A DNA stretch of 64,000 nt, from the NCBI RefSeq assembly GCF_001522545.3, contig NC_031779.1:3892763-3956762 (forward strand), written 5' to 3'. This DNA is from Parus major. Lineage: Eukaryota > Chordata > Aves > Passeriformes > Paridae. Under the pieces are notes generated by a model. It had not been told where the DNA came from and made no database searches. It saw only the letters and a program-made list of their open reading frames with translations. Shown one piece after another: positions 41,201-56,200 of the stretch. A program made the translations under genes and the position numbers. How positions within the stretch are numbered: position 1 is the stretch's first letter; each line of letters starts with the position of its first letter.

Positions 41201-44200
41201 TGCTCTCAAAGCAAGCCAGGGAATGAACTCCTCAAAAATGGTGAACTCTACCAAAAATGGTAATTTGTGAAAAATGTATGATATATTACACTTCTGTATA
41301 TTAGATTTTAAAATGATTAAAAGTTAATACTAGACCTCCAAAGCATGAAATGAGGATTTATTGTTTTCTTATTCATGTTTTTCATAATAATTTCTTTGTA
41401 TTTAGATACCTTATTTAATTTTGATTATTTATTTAGGTTCACTATTACAATGAAACCTATGCAGTGTGGGAGCCATTTATTGAACGAGTTGAAGGAGGAA
41501 AGAAGCAATGGAATTTAAAGCTGGAGGTATGTAAAGACACTTGACACCATGTGAAATGGTTTGAATAGGCAGCTATTTTTTAATTTCTTAAGGGTTTTAT
41601 GAGGCATTGACCTTTAAATGCTGTTGCTTGAAGGAGCTATTACCTCATTTTACATGAGAAAAAAAGAATTCTTTAGAAATCTTAAGATTTTTGGAATAAT
41701 GTGCATTTTCAGTGCATGGACAAAATGAAGCATGTAACCCATACAGAGAAGAGAAACTAACTTGCCTTCTGTGTTGGTATAAAATTTTGTTTAAAGCATC
41801 TGAGATTTGCAAGGCAAAGTAGATATTACTTTGCTTGCAAAATTGTCAAGTGTAAGTCAAGTAGTTTTTTCCTGTTTTAATATAGGAGAAAGTTATAGGT
41901 TAGGAATTGTCTAATGAAATTTTTCTTTTAGATGAGGACTAACCCTGTCCAGGAGAGAAGTCTGCTGCCTGGAGATGATTTCATTGTTATTCCTGAGCCA
42001 CAAACTGTAATTAATATCTCTTCGATGGATACCATGAATATAACAATATCCAAATGTTGTCTTGCTGTTTTCAGTAACCTAGCCAAGGTAATCCCAACAG
42101 GCAGAAGATGCTGTGTACTTACATAGGAAATTCTGAATTTTCTTTGTTTTAAGAACTATATTGGCTGTCAGCCAATGGCTGTTCTGTAGCTCTGACAAAT
42201 GTTACCTTGAAGGGCTGAGGAGTTTTGCATGGATGACTCCTTTAGACTCAGCAAAAAGGTGATGTTATCTTTTGAAAGAAATAACTTCTGTGTTAGAACA
42301 ACAAACGTGTCTGTGCAGGACTTAAGGAAGTGTCATTTGTGCAGGTTAAATGAACATGAAATGCTCTAATAAACACAGCTCTTTCCTACAATACTCATTC
42401 TGAAATATTAAAACAGACTTACTTCCTTTCCATATTTTCTGCTTAACTGAATACTAAGGAAGGTGTACATTTTAGGATTGGCCTTTAAACTGCAGGAGTA
42501 GTATGTCACATGTGTTAAAAATACTTTTTACCCCTAATTTTCTTTTCTTCTATTTTTTGTGCTTATGAATGGTTGAGGCTGCTTTTCCTGCCTTTTTTTT
42601 ATGAGATGAAGAAATTTTGGTCACTAAATCAAGCTATCTTTACAGAATGTGACTTATGCCCATTTATTTTTTAAATCTAAATAAACCACAGTTCTCTAAG
42701 TACTTGCTTACACTGTAAGTATCAGCAGTCAGTTACTGTGGCTTCTGTGTAACCAAACAAAAGTTTGTAAGTACAAGTTGTGATTGAATGTGGAGCTTGT
42801 ACATGTTCCATCTCTTTGTGACTTCTATGTCCCAGATCTTATGTTTCTCTTACAACCTAAAATTTGGAAAAATTCTCTGTGAGGAGAAAGAATGCTTATT
42901 GTAGCATCAACATTTGCTGCAAATCACAGAATAAAATTAAGTTTTCTGGAAGTAACCTGTACTTGCCTGAAATATTACTATACAAAACATAGGTCTTGCT
43001 GTATATAATTTCTCCCCTCTTTAAAAAGGTAGTTGCTGGGAACTGTCTTTTATAGCTCTTATAGATATGTTATTGTGGCTATTTTTATGTATGACATATT
43101 GTATATGTTGTTATTTACAGGCATTTTCAGAAGCAACTGCATCCACCTTTGACTATTCCTTTAAAGAGACAGCACCTTTCGTAGTGAAAAATGCCCTGGG
43201 TGTTTCTCTGAAAGTTCTTCCTAGCTCCAATTTTCGGATAGTGGATTCAGTTGCAAAAGAAACCATGAATGAAATAGAAACTGGTCAGAGCATGGAACTG
43301 GAATACTCTGTTTTTGAAGCACCCCAGCGAGGAAGGTTGTCTGCATTGTACCGACAGGAAAGCTCTGTCTTCTCTTTAAATTTAGGTATTATGCTAAGGA
43401 GCATCATTTGTTATGACAGGCTGTGCATAGGATTATATTAGGGAGTTAAATTCAATGTGATAGAAATTCAGATCAGGTGCATTGCATTGGAATTACCTTT
43501 GAATATTGATGCCAATAAAAAAAACACCACCAAACAGGTACTGGGCTTCTTAAAAAGATGGGAAATTCCTCTGCTCCAGAAAGTGAAGAGAGCAATTTTT
43601 TTTTCCTACCCCTTGGGAGAACTGGAAGACATTCTAGTGGAGTAGTCATTGATAGACCATCTTAGAAGCCCCTGTGACACAGGCCTGTGTGTTCCAGCTC
43701 CTGTTAAACAGGATTTCTATTTCTCCTATCACTACTTTTATTTAGCTTTCTGTAGTTACCCAGCTATTGAGACCAGATATGATTCTGTGTTTTTAGCTTT
43801 GCCAGGAAATATTCCTAAGAAAACAAGTTACAGTAGCTACTAATATGTAATCATCTTTGAGTTTTCCCTTTCCATCACATCCAACATAGAAAGCTTGTTC
43901 TGTGTTCATTAACTTAGCCAATCAACACCTTTGATAATTGTTTGCAGTATTTCCCATGCTGTTTATAAATTATAATCTAAAGTTGTGGTGTTGAGGAGTA
44001 TTTGGACCCTAAAACTTTCCTTCAGGGGTACCCAAGTACCATTTAAAGTGCTTTTGCCAGAGGATGCTTTGGTCCTGGTTGTTGCTGAGTTTTGAGAAGC
44101 TTAAGTACTGTTCAAATAAGAAATAGTAATGTGATTTGTGTTGCTGATAAATACTTTTGTCTGTTTTTATGGATCAGAACTTCAGGGATATAAAGAGGTG

Positions 44201-47200
44201 CTCAGCATTCCTGTGGCCAAGCCAGGCAGGCGCCTGTACAAAGTCAGGGAGGCTGCTGATCACTCACACTCCATTGTTGTGCAGATTGATGCTACAGAAG
44301 GAAATAAGGTCATTACTGTGCGCTCCCCTCTGCAGGTAAAAACCCAGCCACAGAAACCAAACCCTTGAAAGCACTGCTCTGAAATGAGTCACCTTCTTTG
44401 CCTTCCTTAATGCACTTTTTTGAGATCAAACTTTTTAAAAATGTTACTTAAAAACCAGTTACTAAGTATTTTGTTACATGAATTTTCCTTTGGTTTTCCC
44501 TTTTCTGTTTGGCTTTCTAATATCCTCAGCATTTGGGATACTTTTTATGCTATGTGACATTTTAAGAGTGTTTTTCAATTCATGGGACTTAAATAGAGTT
44601 TTCTCATATACTTGTGTATTAAGACAGCTCAATTCTGTTTTCTAGAGGAATTTGGTTAAATCTACTAATGTTGGTTTTCCTTGTTGTTACTGATACTTTT
44701 TCCTTCAGAAATTTGTGCCATATAAATGTAATGAAAAATTACTCATTTTGATTCTAGATTAAGAATCATTTCTCAATTCCATTTGTGATCTATACACTGA
44801 CTAAAGGCTCCAGGTCGCTGAAGCCAATTGGCATATCCAAGCCAGAAGAGGAGTTTCATGTTCCTCTGCAGTCATACAGGTACATTTCCCCTGCTTTAGG
44901 GCCAGTCTCTGTGACACCAGTGCACAAACATGGCTGTTTTGAAACTTTAATTTGCACGTGGAAGTCTTCCTGATTGGACTAAAATTCCAAAGTGCTGTCT
45001 TTGTTAGGTAATGAGTGTGCTGCAAAAGCACTTCAGAATGTTAGCCATGACTTTAAAATGGATGAAGTTAGGTGTCAGTGCAGAGCCTTTGTGTACAATT
45101 CCTGCTGTTTTCCTGCAGATGCCATCTGTATGTCAGACCAACAGGAATATTTGAGGGTCAGTTCAAGGAGTCTACAACTTACATTGCCTGGAGGGAAGAG
45201 CTACACAGGAGCAATGAAGTCAAGTGCTTGTTACAGTGCCCAGCCACTGAGACCAGTTTCTTGCCTCTAATAATCAGCTCAACAGCTGTACCTGATGAAC
45301 TAAATTTTATTTCAAGTTCTGTAGAGGAGTTGGATCCTGCCTACATTATCCACCTTTACCCTACACTGACTGTGAGGAATCTTCTACCATACTCCTTGAG
45401 GTATTTACTTGAGGTAAGTTACTTTATTGTTTTAGTTGTAAATCCTTTACTTGGTTTTAAGTAAGAATGTGTTTACTTAGAAGTAAAGGTAAGTGTAGTG
45501 TGGAGGATGCCGAATGTTGGGTTTTGTACTTTCTGTTGTAAATAAATGAGGCAGATAATTGATTCTGGACGTTTTGGGGATTGTTTTAAATTTGTGTGTA
45601 CCTTGCCAGCTCTGTCTGCTCCTTTAACAGCAATCCTGTACTGGATTAGTCTTTATCTTTTACATTCTTCTGTGATTCTGTTTGTATTTTGCAAGCTCTC
45701 TTTAGCTTCACAAGATGAGGTATAAGAGAAAACATCTCTAATTTCTAGAGCTTTTTTTTTCTATGTAGAAAATGCAAATTCTCTCCATTCTGACACTGAT
45801 GACCATTGTGAGATCTTGCTTGCACAAATTGGAAGAATCTTTGAAGGATTCTTTGAAGAACATTTTCCTGTCTGTTCAGTATTTTCACTATCTAGTATTT
45901 CTTCATTAAGGCTGAGTGATTTTAGTAAATGCAACAGGTGTGAGCATTTAGAACCACCATCCTTGTTTATTCTGTTTTGTCCTACTTGCATAACTGGCTA
46001 TGGCATTCATTTAGATCTTTCTTTCACTTCTATCCAACATCCCAGTGGCACTATTCCTACTTTTCTTCACCTCCATTTTACTTCAGTACTTGGAGTAACA
46101 GAATGTAGAACAGAGTTCTGTTGCCTTGCCTGAAGAGCTAGCAACCAGTAATTCATATCTATTTCTGAAATCACTGTACCTATACAGGGGTTTGTGCTTG
46201 TTGTCTTCATATCCCTGGGCTAATCAAGCCTGGCCACTATTCCATACAGTAAAATATAGGTTTATCAGTAAAAACATTTATTAGTAAAAATTAGGAAATC
46301 TATTGTTGTTGGATGCTACTGCCTGAGCAAAGTTGTGCTACCAAATAGTATGGCAGAAGTGGCAGATTTGTGTCTTTAGTGTGAAAAATCCTGACTGTAT
46401 ATCTCAGCATAGTCCAGTACAGTATTACACCCACTATTGTAAAAGTATGAGTAAGAACTCATTGCCAAAATCCTTTGGAAACCATGGAGGAGAAAGGGAG
46501 GGAGTGGAAACAGGGGATATGTTAGAACTAGTTTGCCTTCCTGAAATCCAGAATTAAGCAGTCTTTACTGCTCTGTAGGTGCTGTTGATCTCAAATTATT
46601 CCCAGGCTCAATCTCAAGTGAAAGTGATTGCAGATTAGGACATGGATTACTGAGGTGTCTGAAATGTATATCCTACAAGAGAATAAAATGCTGGTTCTTG
46701 AACACCTAAAATTTATGTGTTGAGAACTTGATTTGCCTTGTCTGATTTTGCTACAGGGAACCGCAGAAGCCCGTGAATTAACTGAAGGGAGCGCTGCAGA
46801 TGTTTTTAATTCAAGAATCAATGGAGAGATAATGGAGCTTGTGTTGCTAAAATATCAAGGCAAAGACTGGCACGGCCATCTTAAAATCTGTGATGGGATG
46901 CCTGAATTTTTTCCTGTGCGTTTCACATCTCATTCTGTCTCAGAGATGTCTGTGGATGTTTACATCCATTCCAGGCGGATCGGGAGCCACATGGTCTTGT
47001 CCGTGTTCAGTCCCTACTGGATCATCAACAAGACTTCTCGTGTTCTCCAGTACAGAGCTGAAGACACTCACGTGAAGCATCCAGCAGACTACAGAGATAT
47101 TGTTTTGTTTTCATTCAAAAAGAAAAATATCTTTAGTAAGAACAAGGTATGCTTACTTTAGATAGCAGTCTTTAGGCCGTGCTGTGAGGGGGAAAACATA

Positions 47201-50200
47201 CACACGTTTTATATAAGGAATATTTTTATGTAGTTTTTAAGTCTAAAGACTAATTTGACTGCTGCTTTCTTTAGTACTTGGACATTTAAAATGCACACTA
47301 TAAATATTCTGTTTTGTGTTAAACACATTCCTTTTGTTTTGATTTTGTTAAGGTGTTTACATGGTCAAGTGAAGAGTACTGCAGTAGAAGGTTTTTTGGA
47401 AGTGGCCCTTCATTCCTTTTAAATAACTTTTTTTACCTAATGATAGTTGAAGAAATGGTTGAAAAACAGTGCTCATTTGATTATTTCTTTCCATCTCTTC
47501 AAGTTTTTTTGAAGCATCACAAAGTTGTGGGCTTTTTTTCCCCACTATGTGTGCTGTCATGAGCATGAGTCAATGAGGACTACTCTCCTTTGATACCTTT
47601 TACTGCAACATCTTTCCCAGAACTTGATCACAGATTAATAAATCAGAATGTGAATAGTGGTACTACATTCTTAGATTGTTCTAATTTATGAAAGGTGTTA
47701 AAAGCACTGAAATGTTGTCTTTGCATTGCTATATGTGATATAAAATGGCATTCCATAATGCATTAACTACAGAATGAAAATGAGTTTACTGAATTATTTT
47801 GCATGTTGTTGTTTTTTGTGTGTAGATCCAGCTCTGTATTTCAACTAGCACTTGGTCCAATAGCTTTTCCCTCGATACTGTAGGAAGCTATGGATGTGTC
47901 AGGTGTTCATCTAATTACATGGACTATCTGGTAAGACCTGTTTCAGTGTTTGTGAAGCTCTCTTTAGGTTCTTTTGGCTTGACTTCTTTTCTGCAAATGT
48001 GTAGTGCTTGGCTGTTTGAAAACACAATGGTGAACATGCATAGTGGAGATAATTGTTCACAACTGGTTGCAAGTGTTCAGATCTGCACTCCTTGTTCAAG
48101 ACTACATTTCCACAATTAAGCAGAGTAAAGAGATGTGCGGAGTTTGTTTTCATGTACTCTTTAACTGTTTTCTGATGATAATGGTCATTTTAAGTTGTCA
48201 TGCTTTCCTCTAGAGGGATTTCTGGTGGATTTTCCCCACAAAAGCTACAGCTGCAAAATGCTAAGCCTGTCACTTTACTCTTGGGTTAGTTGTGTTGTGT
48301 AATCTGCTGGTTTTACTGCATGTTTGGTGTTTTGACTTCAGGTGGACAGAACATAATTACACTGATGTTTGTTTTCCTATTTTTTCCATTCTGACTTTCC
48401 TTCTTTGCTTGATGTTGATGATTTGCTTAAAATCTCCTTGTTCAACAGGTCGGAGTTAGCATCAGAATGAGCAGTTTCAACCTTACTAGGATAGTTACCT
48501 TCACACCATTCTACACAATAGCAAACAAATCTTCTCTGGAACTTGAAGTTGGAGAAATTGGTCCTAATGGTTCTCTTCCAACTAATAAATGGAATTACAT
48601 CTCAGCTTCAGAGGTAATGTTTCATGTTTTTTTCTTTTGATGTCATTGTAGGCAAACAACTGGTGTTTAGGTGTCACTTCAGGGAAGAGCAGTTCTCTCA
48701 TGGAAGCTGTCTTTTCTGATGGCATGACATGGATATTTCACATCCCAACAGAACCTGAACAGTACAGGTTGCGTAAGCCGGTACATTAATCAGGTCCTTC
48801 AGTTTAGATAACTTAGTGTAGATGTAGATATGTTCATCAGGAGATACTTGGGTAGGAACTCTAAGGCATGTGAAATAGTCTTAGTCACTCAAATCTGTTT
48901 GATTTACTGCTGGTTACCATATTGGACATATATGAAATGTTGAAGTCACGTGTATTTCTTGTCTTACAGTGTCTTCCATTTTGGCCTGAAAACTCTTCTG
49001 GTGAACTTTGTGTAAGAGTAGTTGGCTTTGAAAGCTCATCCAAACCATTCCTTTTTAAAGCCCAGGATAATGGTACTCTGCTGAAACTGGAAGAATTGGT
49101 GAGACTTACTTTGTGCAGCCTGCTGTTAATTCTCCCATTTTAGCCCTGTGGTAGCTTGACTCAATGAAATCATCAATATCAAAACCTTGTGTCTTAAGTT
49201 ATGGGTACACTGCACTGCATTCAGTTCCGTTGTGTAAAAAAAAGTTATGAATCAAGTTTGCTGTGTTGCTGATGTTTTCATAGCTGTTTAGTCAAGTTGA
49301 TTTACTTGTGACAAGCTTTCAGGAAACTGAACAGCTCTATTGCTATTAAGTTACAATGGTTTACTGCACCTCTGACATCTGGGCTTTTTGCAGAGGGTAT
49401 GTCTTGGGTGCCTTCAGTTTGTTTAAATAGGTAACAAAAATACAGTCTATTTTAGGATTTCTTGATAAGCTATTACATGTTGGAGACACACAGTTCATGG
49501 TTAAATTAATTTGACTCAAATGAAGAATGTTATAATTTCAGAGCTCACCCTAACCTAGCATTAGGGAATGTGTTTATAAAGGTACCGTGTTCAGTAAAGT
49601 CTTTGGGTATAAATCAAAATATTATCATAGTTCTAACTTGAATTAATCTATTACTTAATTACTAATGTTCTACTTGAATTAATGAACAAATACTGGGCTT
49701 TGTGTGACTTTCCCTTCAGAATGGGGGCTTGCTGGTAGATGTGAATGTCTCAGAGCATTCTACTGTGATAAGTTTCACGGATTACCACGAGGGAGCTGCC
49801 CCAGCTCTGATTGTTAACCACACCCCATGGGACTCTCTCAGATATAAACAGAGGTATGTGAAAGAAACAATTCACCATTGCTTGTTTAACCAGGGAATAT
49901 CCTGGTTAAACATCACCAAAATATCACATGGGTATCACCAAAGCTGATGAGCCTACAGCTGGATTTGTATGGGGTGAATAGCTTGGTCTCTTCATGCCTT
50001 GCTGCTGGAGGGGTGGAGTGTTTAGAGCTGGGGTTTGCACCACTTCCATCAGTGCTTTTAACCAGTGAATGGTATTTTCACCTTTTCTTTTAACCTGCAG
50101 TGGATTACAAGAGGAAATGGAGTTGAAACCAAAGCAAGTATGCCTCTTTGCCTGGACAGATCCAACCAAACCGAGAAAATTTACTTGGGGTTACTCTCAA

Positions 50201-53200
50201 AGTTTTGGTGAACATGACCTACTTAAGGTAAGTTTCATAAGAGGAGAAGTAAAAGCTGAACCAATTTAGGACTATTCCAGTTGTCTGGTAATTGTGTGGT
50301 TTTACTGTTTCATGCTATATGATTTATAGCCTTCTTCTGCCATTACTAAGGTTCCAAGCATTTTGCTTTGCTTTGAAGGCCTTTGTTTCCTAATGATTTC
50401 CAATATTATTCTAAGCCACAAATACTGCTGGAATGTTTAGTTTACAAAAGGGGAAAAAAATATCCCAATCTCAAAACTTCTTTCCAGTGTTAGGGTACAA
50501 GGTGCAACCAAGTCAGGACAATGCAGTGAGCTGAACAAACAGGAAAAATACTGAGTTCTGGTTTGTGTTTGTCTGTAAACTTGCTTATAAACATAGAGCA
50601 ACATCAGGGATTTACTCATGTAATATGCTTTTTTTCCCCCCTAATACAGGATGACTGTGGCCAGTTCCCTTACAATGCAAATACTCAAATTCACTGGGTG
50701 TCTTTCCTGGATGGACGCCAGCGAGTGCTGCTTTTCACAGATGATGTGGCATTGATTTCTAAAGCACGGCAGGCAGAGGAGCTGGAGCAACCTGATCAAG
50801 AAATAAACCTGTCAATCCATAGTCTTGGACTTTCTCTAGTTAACAATGAAAATAAAAAGGAAATCTCTTACATAGGAATTACTAGGTACTGCACATGGAA
50901 GTGTAAATATTCCTTTGAATAATCAAAATTTGCCAGCATATTATAATTTTAGCAATAGAATTAAAGGGGATATGTTTCAAGTTAAATTAAGTGAAACATT
51001 TTTAATTAAAATTAAGTTTTGCAGTTCCTCCTATTGTGGAAATAGAACCAATAGGATTTAACTGCCTCCTTTTTTTAGCTTATGTTAAAAAAGTCATAAT
51101 AGGGTTTTTTGAGACTGAGAAATTAGAAAAATATACATTACAGGGTTTGCATGCATAAGAAAAGTAGAAGTACTCTGAAATAATTATACTGGTAATAACT
51201 TTGTTATTTGTTTTGCAGTTCTGATGTTGTTTGGGAACAGAAACCAAGGCAAAAGTGGAAACCATTTAATCAAAAGCAAATAAACCTATTGGAACAAGCA
51301 TATCAAAAATATCTCTCCAAGAGTGCTTTCCAAGGTCCTGGCTGGCATAAACTGGACAGCAATACTGAGGTATGGATTGAGTTTCAGTGTTTAAATGCTT
51401 GCAGAACAAGTGCAACAGTTAAAGCAGATTTCTGGTTTGCTAAGTTGGGATAGATGCTGTGTGAAGAGAAACAGGAACAAGAGGCAAGATATTTATTTAA
51501 ATAGTTGCACATTTTACACATTAGAATGTTTTTGTCTTGTGGTGATACTGAGGCAATACTGAGGTGTTATCCAGGCTTGTATTATGAAGTAAGAATTTCA
51601 AACGATTTTTCTTTTGTGTGGTGGAAAAGATTGCTGGTGTCTACATGTTAGTTGTGAACCTGTATTTGTGGTATATACCCTGAATTCTTAGCAGAAATTT
51701 TGATTTTAGCTTCTTAATAAGGTGCAGTTTCCATTACTTGATATGGTAAAGAAGTCTGCAGTGTTCAAGGACTCGAAATTAATCCACTTACCTGAGCTTG
51801 TTCAGACATTAATTATACATAGCTGTATTCCATGCATAACGAGTGTATTCAAATGGCTAAGTCCAATACAACCATTTTATAGTACCATAGTACCATAGTC
51901 AGGCTTGTTTCCTGTATCATCCTTTCATTTGAAAAACAGGTCTATAGCCTCAGCTCTTTGAATACTCGAGTTTTGACCATTGCAGTTGTGCATTTATAGT
52001 ACATTGTATCAAATCTTTTATCTGTAGGTGATTGCATTTCACTCGCAATAAAGGAGAGGTTTATGCTTCTGCTTCTCCTAACTTAAAAGTTTCAGGAACA
52101 GGGGAAAAATGTCAGTTGGGAAAGTAGTCAGCTGCATATAAATATCTTTAATTATGTCAGTGTAATATATAACTCATGAAGAAATAGCTACTTAGATGAC
52201 ACAGAGCTTCCTGTGGGGACAACTAAAGCTGCAGTGTAATGTCCTTGTCAGACTGACTGGTGGTTTTCACTACTTTCCATGCAGTTAATTAGATGGAGAA
52301 ATTCAGTAGCCTTGTGATCTGATAATAAAGAAAAACACAGGGTTTATTTGCCAGTCTGTTAACTAGTAATGTACCATTTTATAGTTTCCCAAATTAAACT
52401 GTATCTTGGCTATGCTCTCTTACATTTGCAGGTGAATTTCAGTAAGTCTCCAATGGAAATGCGTCTCCCTGTCAGATGCAGCATCCGCCGTAACTTCCTG
52501 TCAGGAATTCAGGTTGAATTCAAACAGTCACCTCACCAAAGAAGTTTACGGGCTCAGTTGTATTGGCTGCAGGTACCACTCCTTCCTCTGGTTTTGAAAC
52601 TAAAGAGGCTTTGATTTTATTCTTTTATGTGAAGAAGTATCTCCAAATCTTATGCATGTGGTGCTTTGCTCACTGTGGCAGAGTATCAGGGATGCTGGGA
52701 TGGAAAAGTCTTGCTGAACTGTCATCCTAGGATTTTGCAAGTAGTATGGAAAGAATCCCACAAAACTGTGTGCTAATGTAAAGGAGGGTGCTATGATGGA
52801 GAGTTAATTTCTAAAGAGCTGTTTTGGTGTTTTAAAGCAGACCTCAACCTTTTTCAAAATTTGTTTACTGTAGTTTTTACACAGAAGTGTAACATTATTC
52901 TACAGAGCATATCTAGGGGTTTAGAGACCTTTAGTACAAAAACTGTTTGTCTTATGGAAAGTAGAGAACAGACATTTAAATATGCTAAAATAGTATGCAA
53001 TAATGTATCTACTTTAATATTAACACTGAATTAATGTACAACACTTGCAGCAGATCAGCATAGTCCAGTCAGTAATAATAGTGTTGCTAAATTTGCCAGT
53101 GGAGCACTTTAGCAGGTACTAGTGAGAAGTGTTCAGTGCTAGAGGGAAATAATGTTGAGTCATCATCATTGCCATCTTCATCTCCATTTGCTGCCCTTCA

Positions 53201-56200
53201 CTGAGAACCCTGGTGCTTTTTCTGACCAGCTGCTGGGGAAGTTTGCCCTTTCCTTTTACCTTTCATTTTGTTTTTACTTGTGCCTGAAGGTGGTTTTCAC
53301 TATGCAGTCAATGTGTGCCATCAGCTGCAGACCTTGAGTCTTGTGGATGTGAACCTCTGTAAGCATCCCTTGTGCAGCACTTGCACCCATCTGACCTTTT
53401 CTAACTCAATGAGTAACATTCCACAATGATACCAGAGTAATCCTTTTTCTCTTCAACACAATTTATAAACAAGTTACTCAAGCCTTCTGAAATATGAACT
53501 GTGTTTGATTATCATGTCACTAAAATATTCCTGTAATTATGCAATGTTTTTTTAGGTTGATAATCAATTACCAGGATCAACGTTTCCTGTTGTATTTCAC
53601 CCTGTGGCCCCTCCCAAGTCGATTGCTTTGGATTCAGGTAAGAGAAAGTCTATAGTAATATCAGATTTATTCAGCCTTAAAAGTAGGGGCTTGGCAATTT
53701 ATTTTTAAGTGTTTTTTTCTCTTTAGAACCAAAACCCTTCATTGATATCAGCATCATCACTAGATTCAATGAATACAGCCAAGTCCTGCAGTTCAAGTGA
53801 GTGTAACAGTGTATTGTAATTTGATTTCAGAGATGTAATGTATTTTAGAAGGGAACTTTGTTCTAAAGTTTGTTCTCCTATCCAAACAGCTCTTGACTTC
53901 AGATTTTTCAGAGTTTTTAAATGTCTCCAGGAAAAAAAACAAAACATTGTTTAAAAAGGAACTTACTTTTAGAAGATAAAGACTGACCATGTGAAGGGAC
54001 TGTTATGCAAATTCTTTAGGAATCAGAATTATTTCTTTCTTGCACTGCAGTGTTAGAGTTATGTCTGTTTGCTGTGCAGTGCTGGCCAGTAACCACTTCT
54101 GACTATAAATTAACAGTTAATAAACTAAATTCTAATATGTGACATTGCATAACGGGACTTCACTTGTGTAGGCTAAGCATGTAATATATTAGTTAAATTT
54201 ATAGAAGCATACACTTTTTTTTCCCATTTTAGGTACTTCATGGTTCTTATCCAGGAAATGGCACTGAAAATTGATCAAGGATTTTTAGGAGCACTTAGTG
54301 AACTTTTCACTCCATCTACAGATCCAGAAGCTGAAAGACAAAGGGTAATGTATGAGAGAAACTGACTTCTGCTGGAATGAGACAATAAGTGATTAAGCAA
54401 TTTAAGTGAATATCAATATAATATAAAATGGAAGAATCACCCAGAAATTTTGTGTTCGTTATGGGCTGTTTGGGTTTTTTTTTTCTATCCCTGGATTCAT
54501 TAGTACACTCATCTTTAATTAATTAATTAACTGTATTTAACTTTGATTATTTTTTCTACTGTTCATTTATATATATAACTACCTTTAGATATAATATGAT
54601 TAATTGTATTACATATATGGATGTGATTAACTTTGTTGTTTTTTTTTTAAATATTGAAACCAGTCTAAACTAATTCAGCAAGATGTGGATGCACTTAACA
54701 CCGAGCTAATGGACTCTTCCCTAACAGACCTGTCAATGCTCAGCTTCTTTGAACATTTCCATATTTCTCCAATTAAGGTATGTTATAGAGAGATTATTGG
54801 TTAATAAAACATCCAATTAATTCATTACAGTAAATACATCTCTAGAGGGGATTTTACATTCTCTAGAATTTAATACTTTGCTGGAAAACTTCCTCTGTTG
54901 CCCATGAGTACAAACAGACCTTTAAGCATAACTAAGTGGGAAGAATCAACAGGTATAATAATGCTGAAAGCCAGATAAAATATTGTATAAAGTAATGTAT
55001 CATAAATTGTATTAAAATACACTTTCATGGGATTATCTTAATTTCTCTCTTGAAGCAGTTAGATTTTTTTGGAGAAGGGAAGAAAAATCATCAGTAGATG
55101 AAATGATAGCTTTCCTCAACTTTCATCACTGGTTTGTTTTCATGTGCACCCCACAACCTGTCTGCTTTGGTTTGGCATTTCCTTGGTCTTGATTTGTCTT
55201 GTTTTACTAATTCTGCCTTGACAGTTGCATTTGAGTTTGTCTCTGGCTTCTGGTGGAGAAGCATCAGACAAGGGGGAAGAAATGATAGCCATCCATTCTC
55301 TGAATTTGCTGTTGAAAAGTATTGGAGCTACTCTAACAGATGTAGATGATCTTATTTTCAAGTAAGCAAGTAAAATTGGCTGGGGTTTGTTTGGGTTTTT
55401 TGTTTAATACTTCGATTAAAGCTGCTATACACTTAATAATTGGATCCATGGTAAACCTTGCTGTCTGACTCTAGTATAAGTTTGGTTATAAGTCTTAGGA
55501 GTCTTATAGTTATAAGCCTTAGGAGAAAGGGAGGAATGGAGGGAAGATGGGATTTGGAATCCTTTTTAAGGCAATAGTCTTCAGGATTCTCTAAAGGAAA
55601 GCAGAGATGTATTTGAATGAGGAAGGGTATCTTTAACTAATATATGATCACTTGTCTTTCAGACTTGCTTTCTTTGAAATTAAATACCAGTTCTACAAGA
55701 CAGATCAACTGAGGACGAGAGTTATTAGACATTATAGTGAACAAGTAAGCTTATGTAGTCAAGCCTTTGTGTAAAATTTTGAGAATGTGTTTTCAAGAAG
55801 ATTTTCATTTTCTTCACCAAATACTTAATTGGGCACTCTAACACCGTGCTTGGGCAGTAAATTAGAAAATGAACCAGGCTTAGGTTCTGACGTGTGTGAC
55901 AACACCTCATAACACTGCTTTTGTTTTTTGCCTTTTTTCTTCCCTCATCATTTAGTTCCTGAAACAGATGTATGTTCTTGTACTTGGATTAGATGTTCTT
56001 GGAAATCCATTTGGGTTGATCAGAGGTTTGTCTGAGGGAGTTGAAGCTTTCTTCTATGAGCCATTTCAGGTATGAGATCCTGATTCTTTAACCGTGTCTT
56101 TATAATTATAAAGTCTGAATGTTCTGCTAGGGTTACAGTTTGTTGTCACTGTACTCTACTCCCTGCACAGGCAGGCAGCAGTATTTTTTAATCTGAATTT

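Noticed and set aside
54515..54531. AATT microsatellite
   Set aside because: Only about four units; ordinary low complexity.
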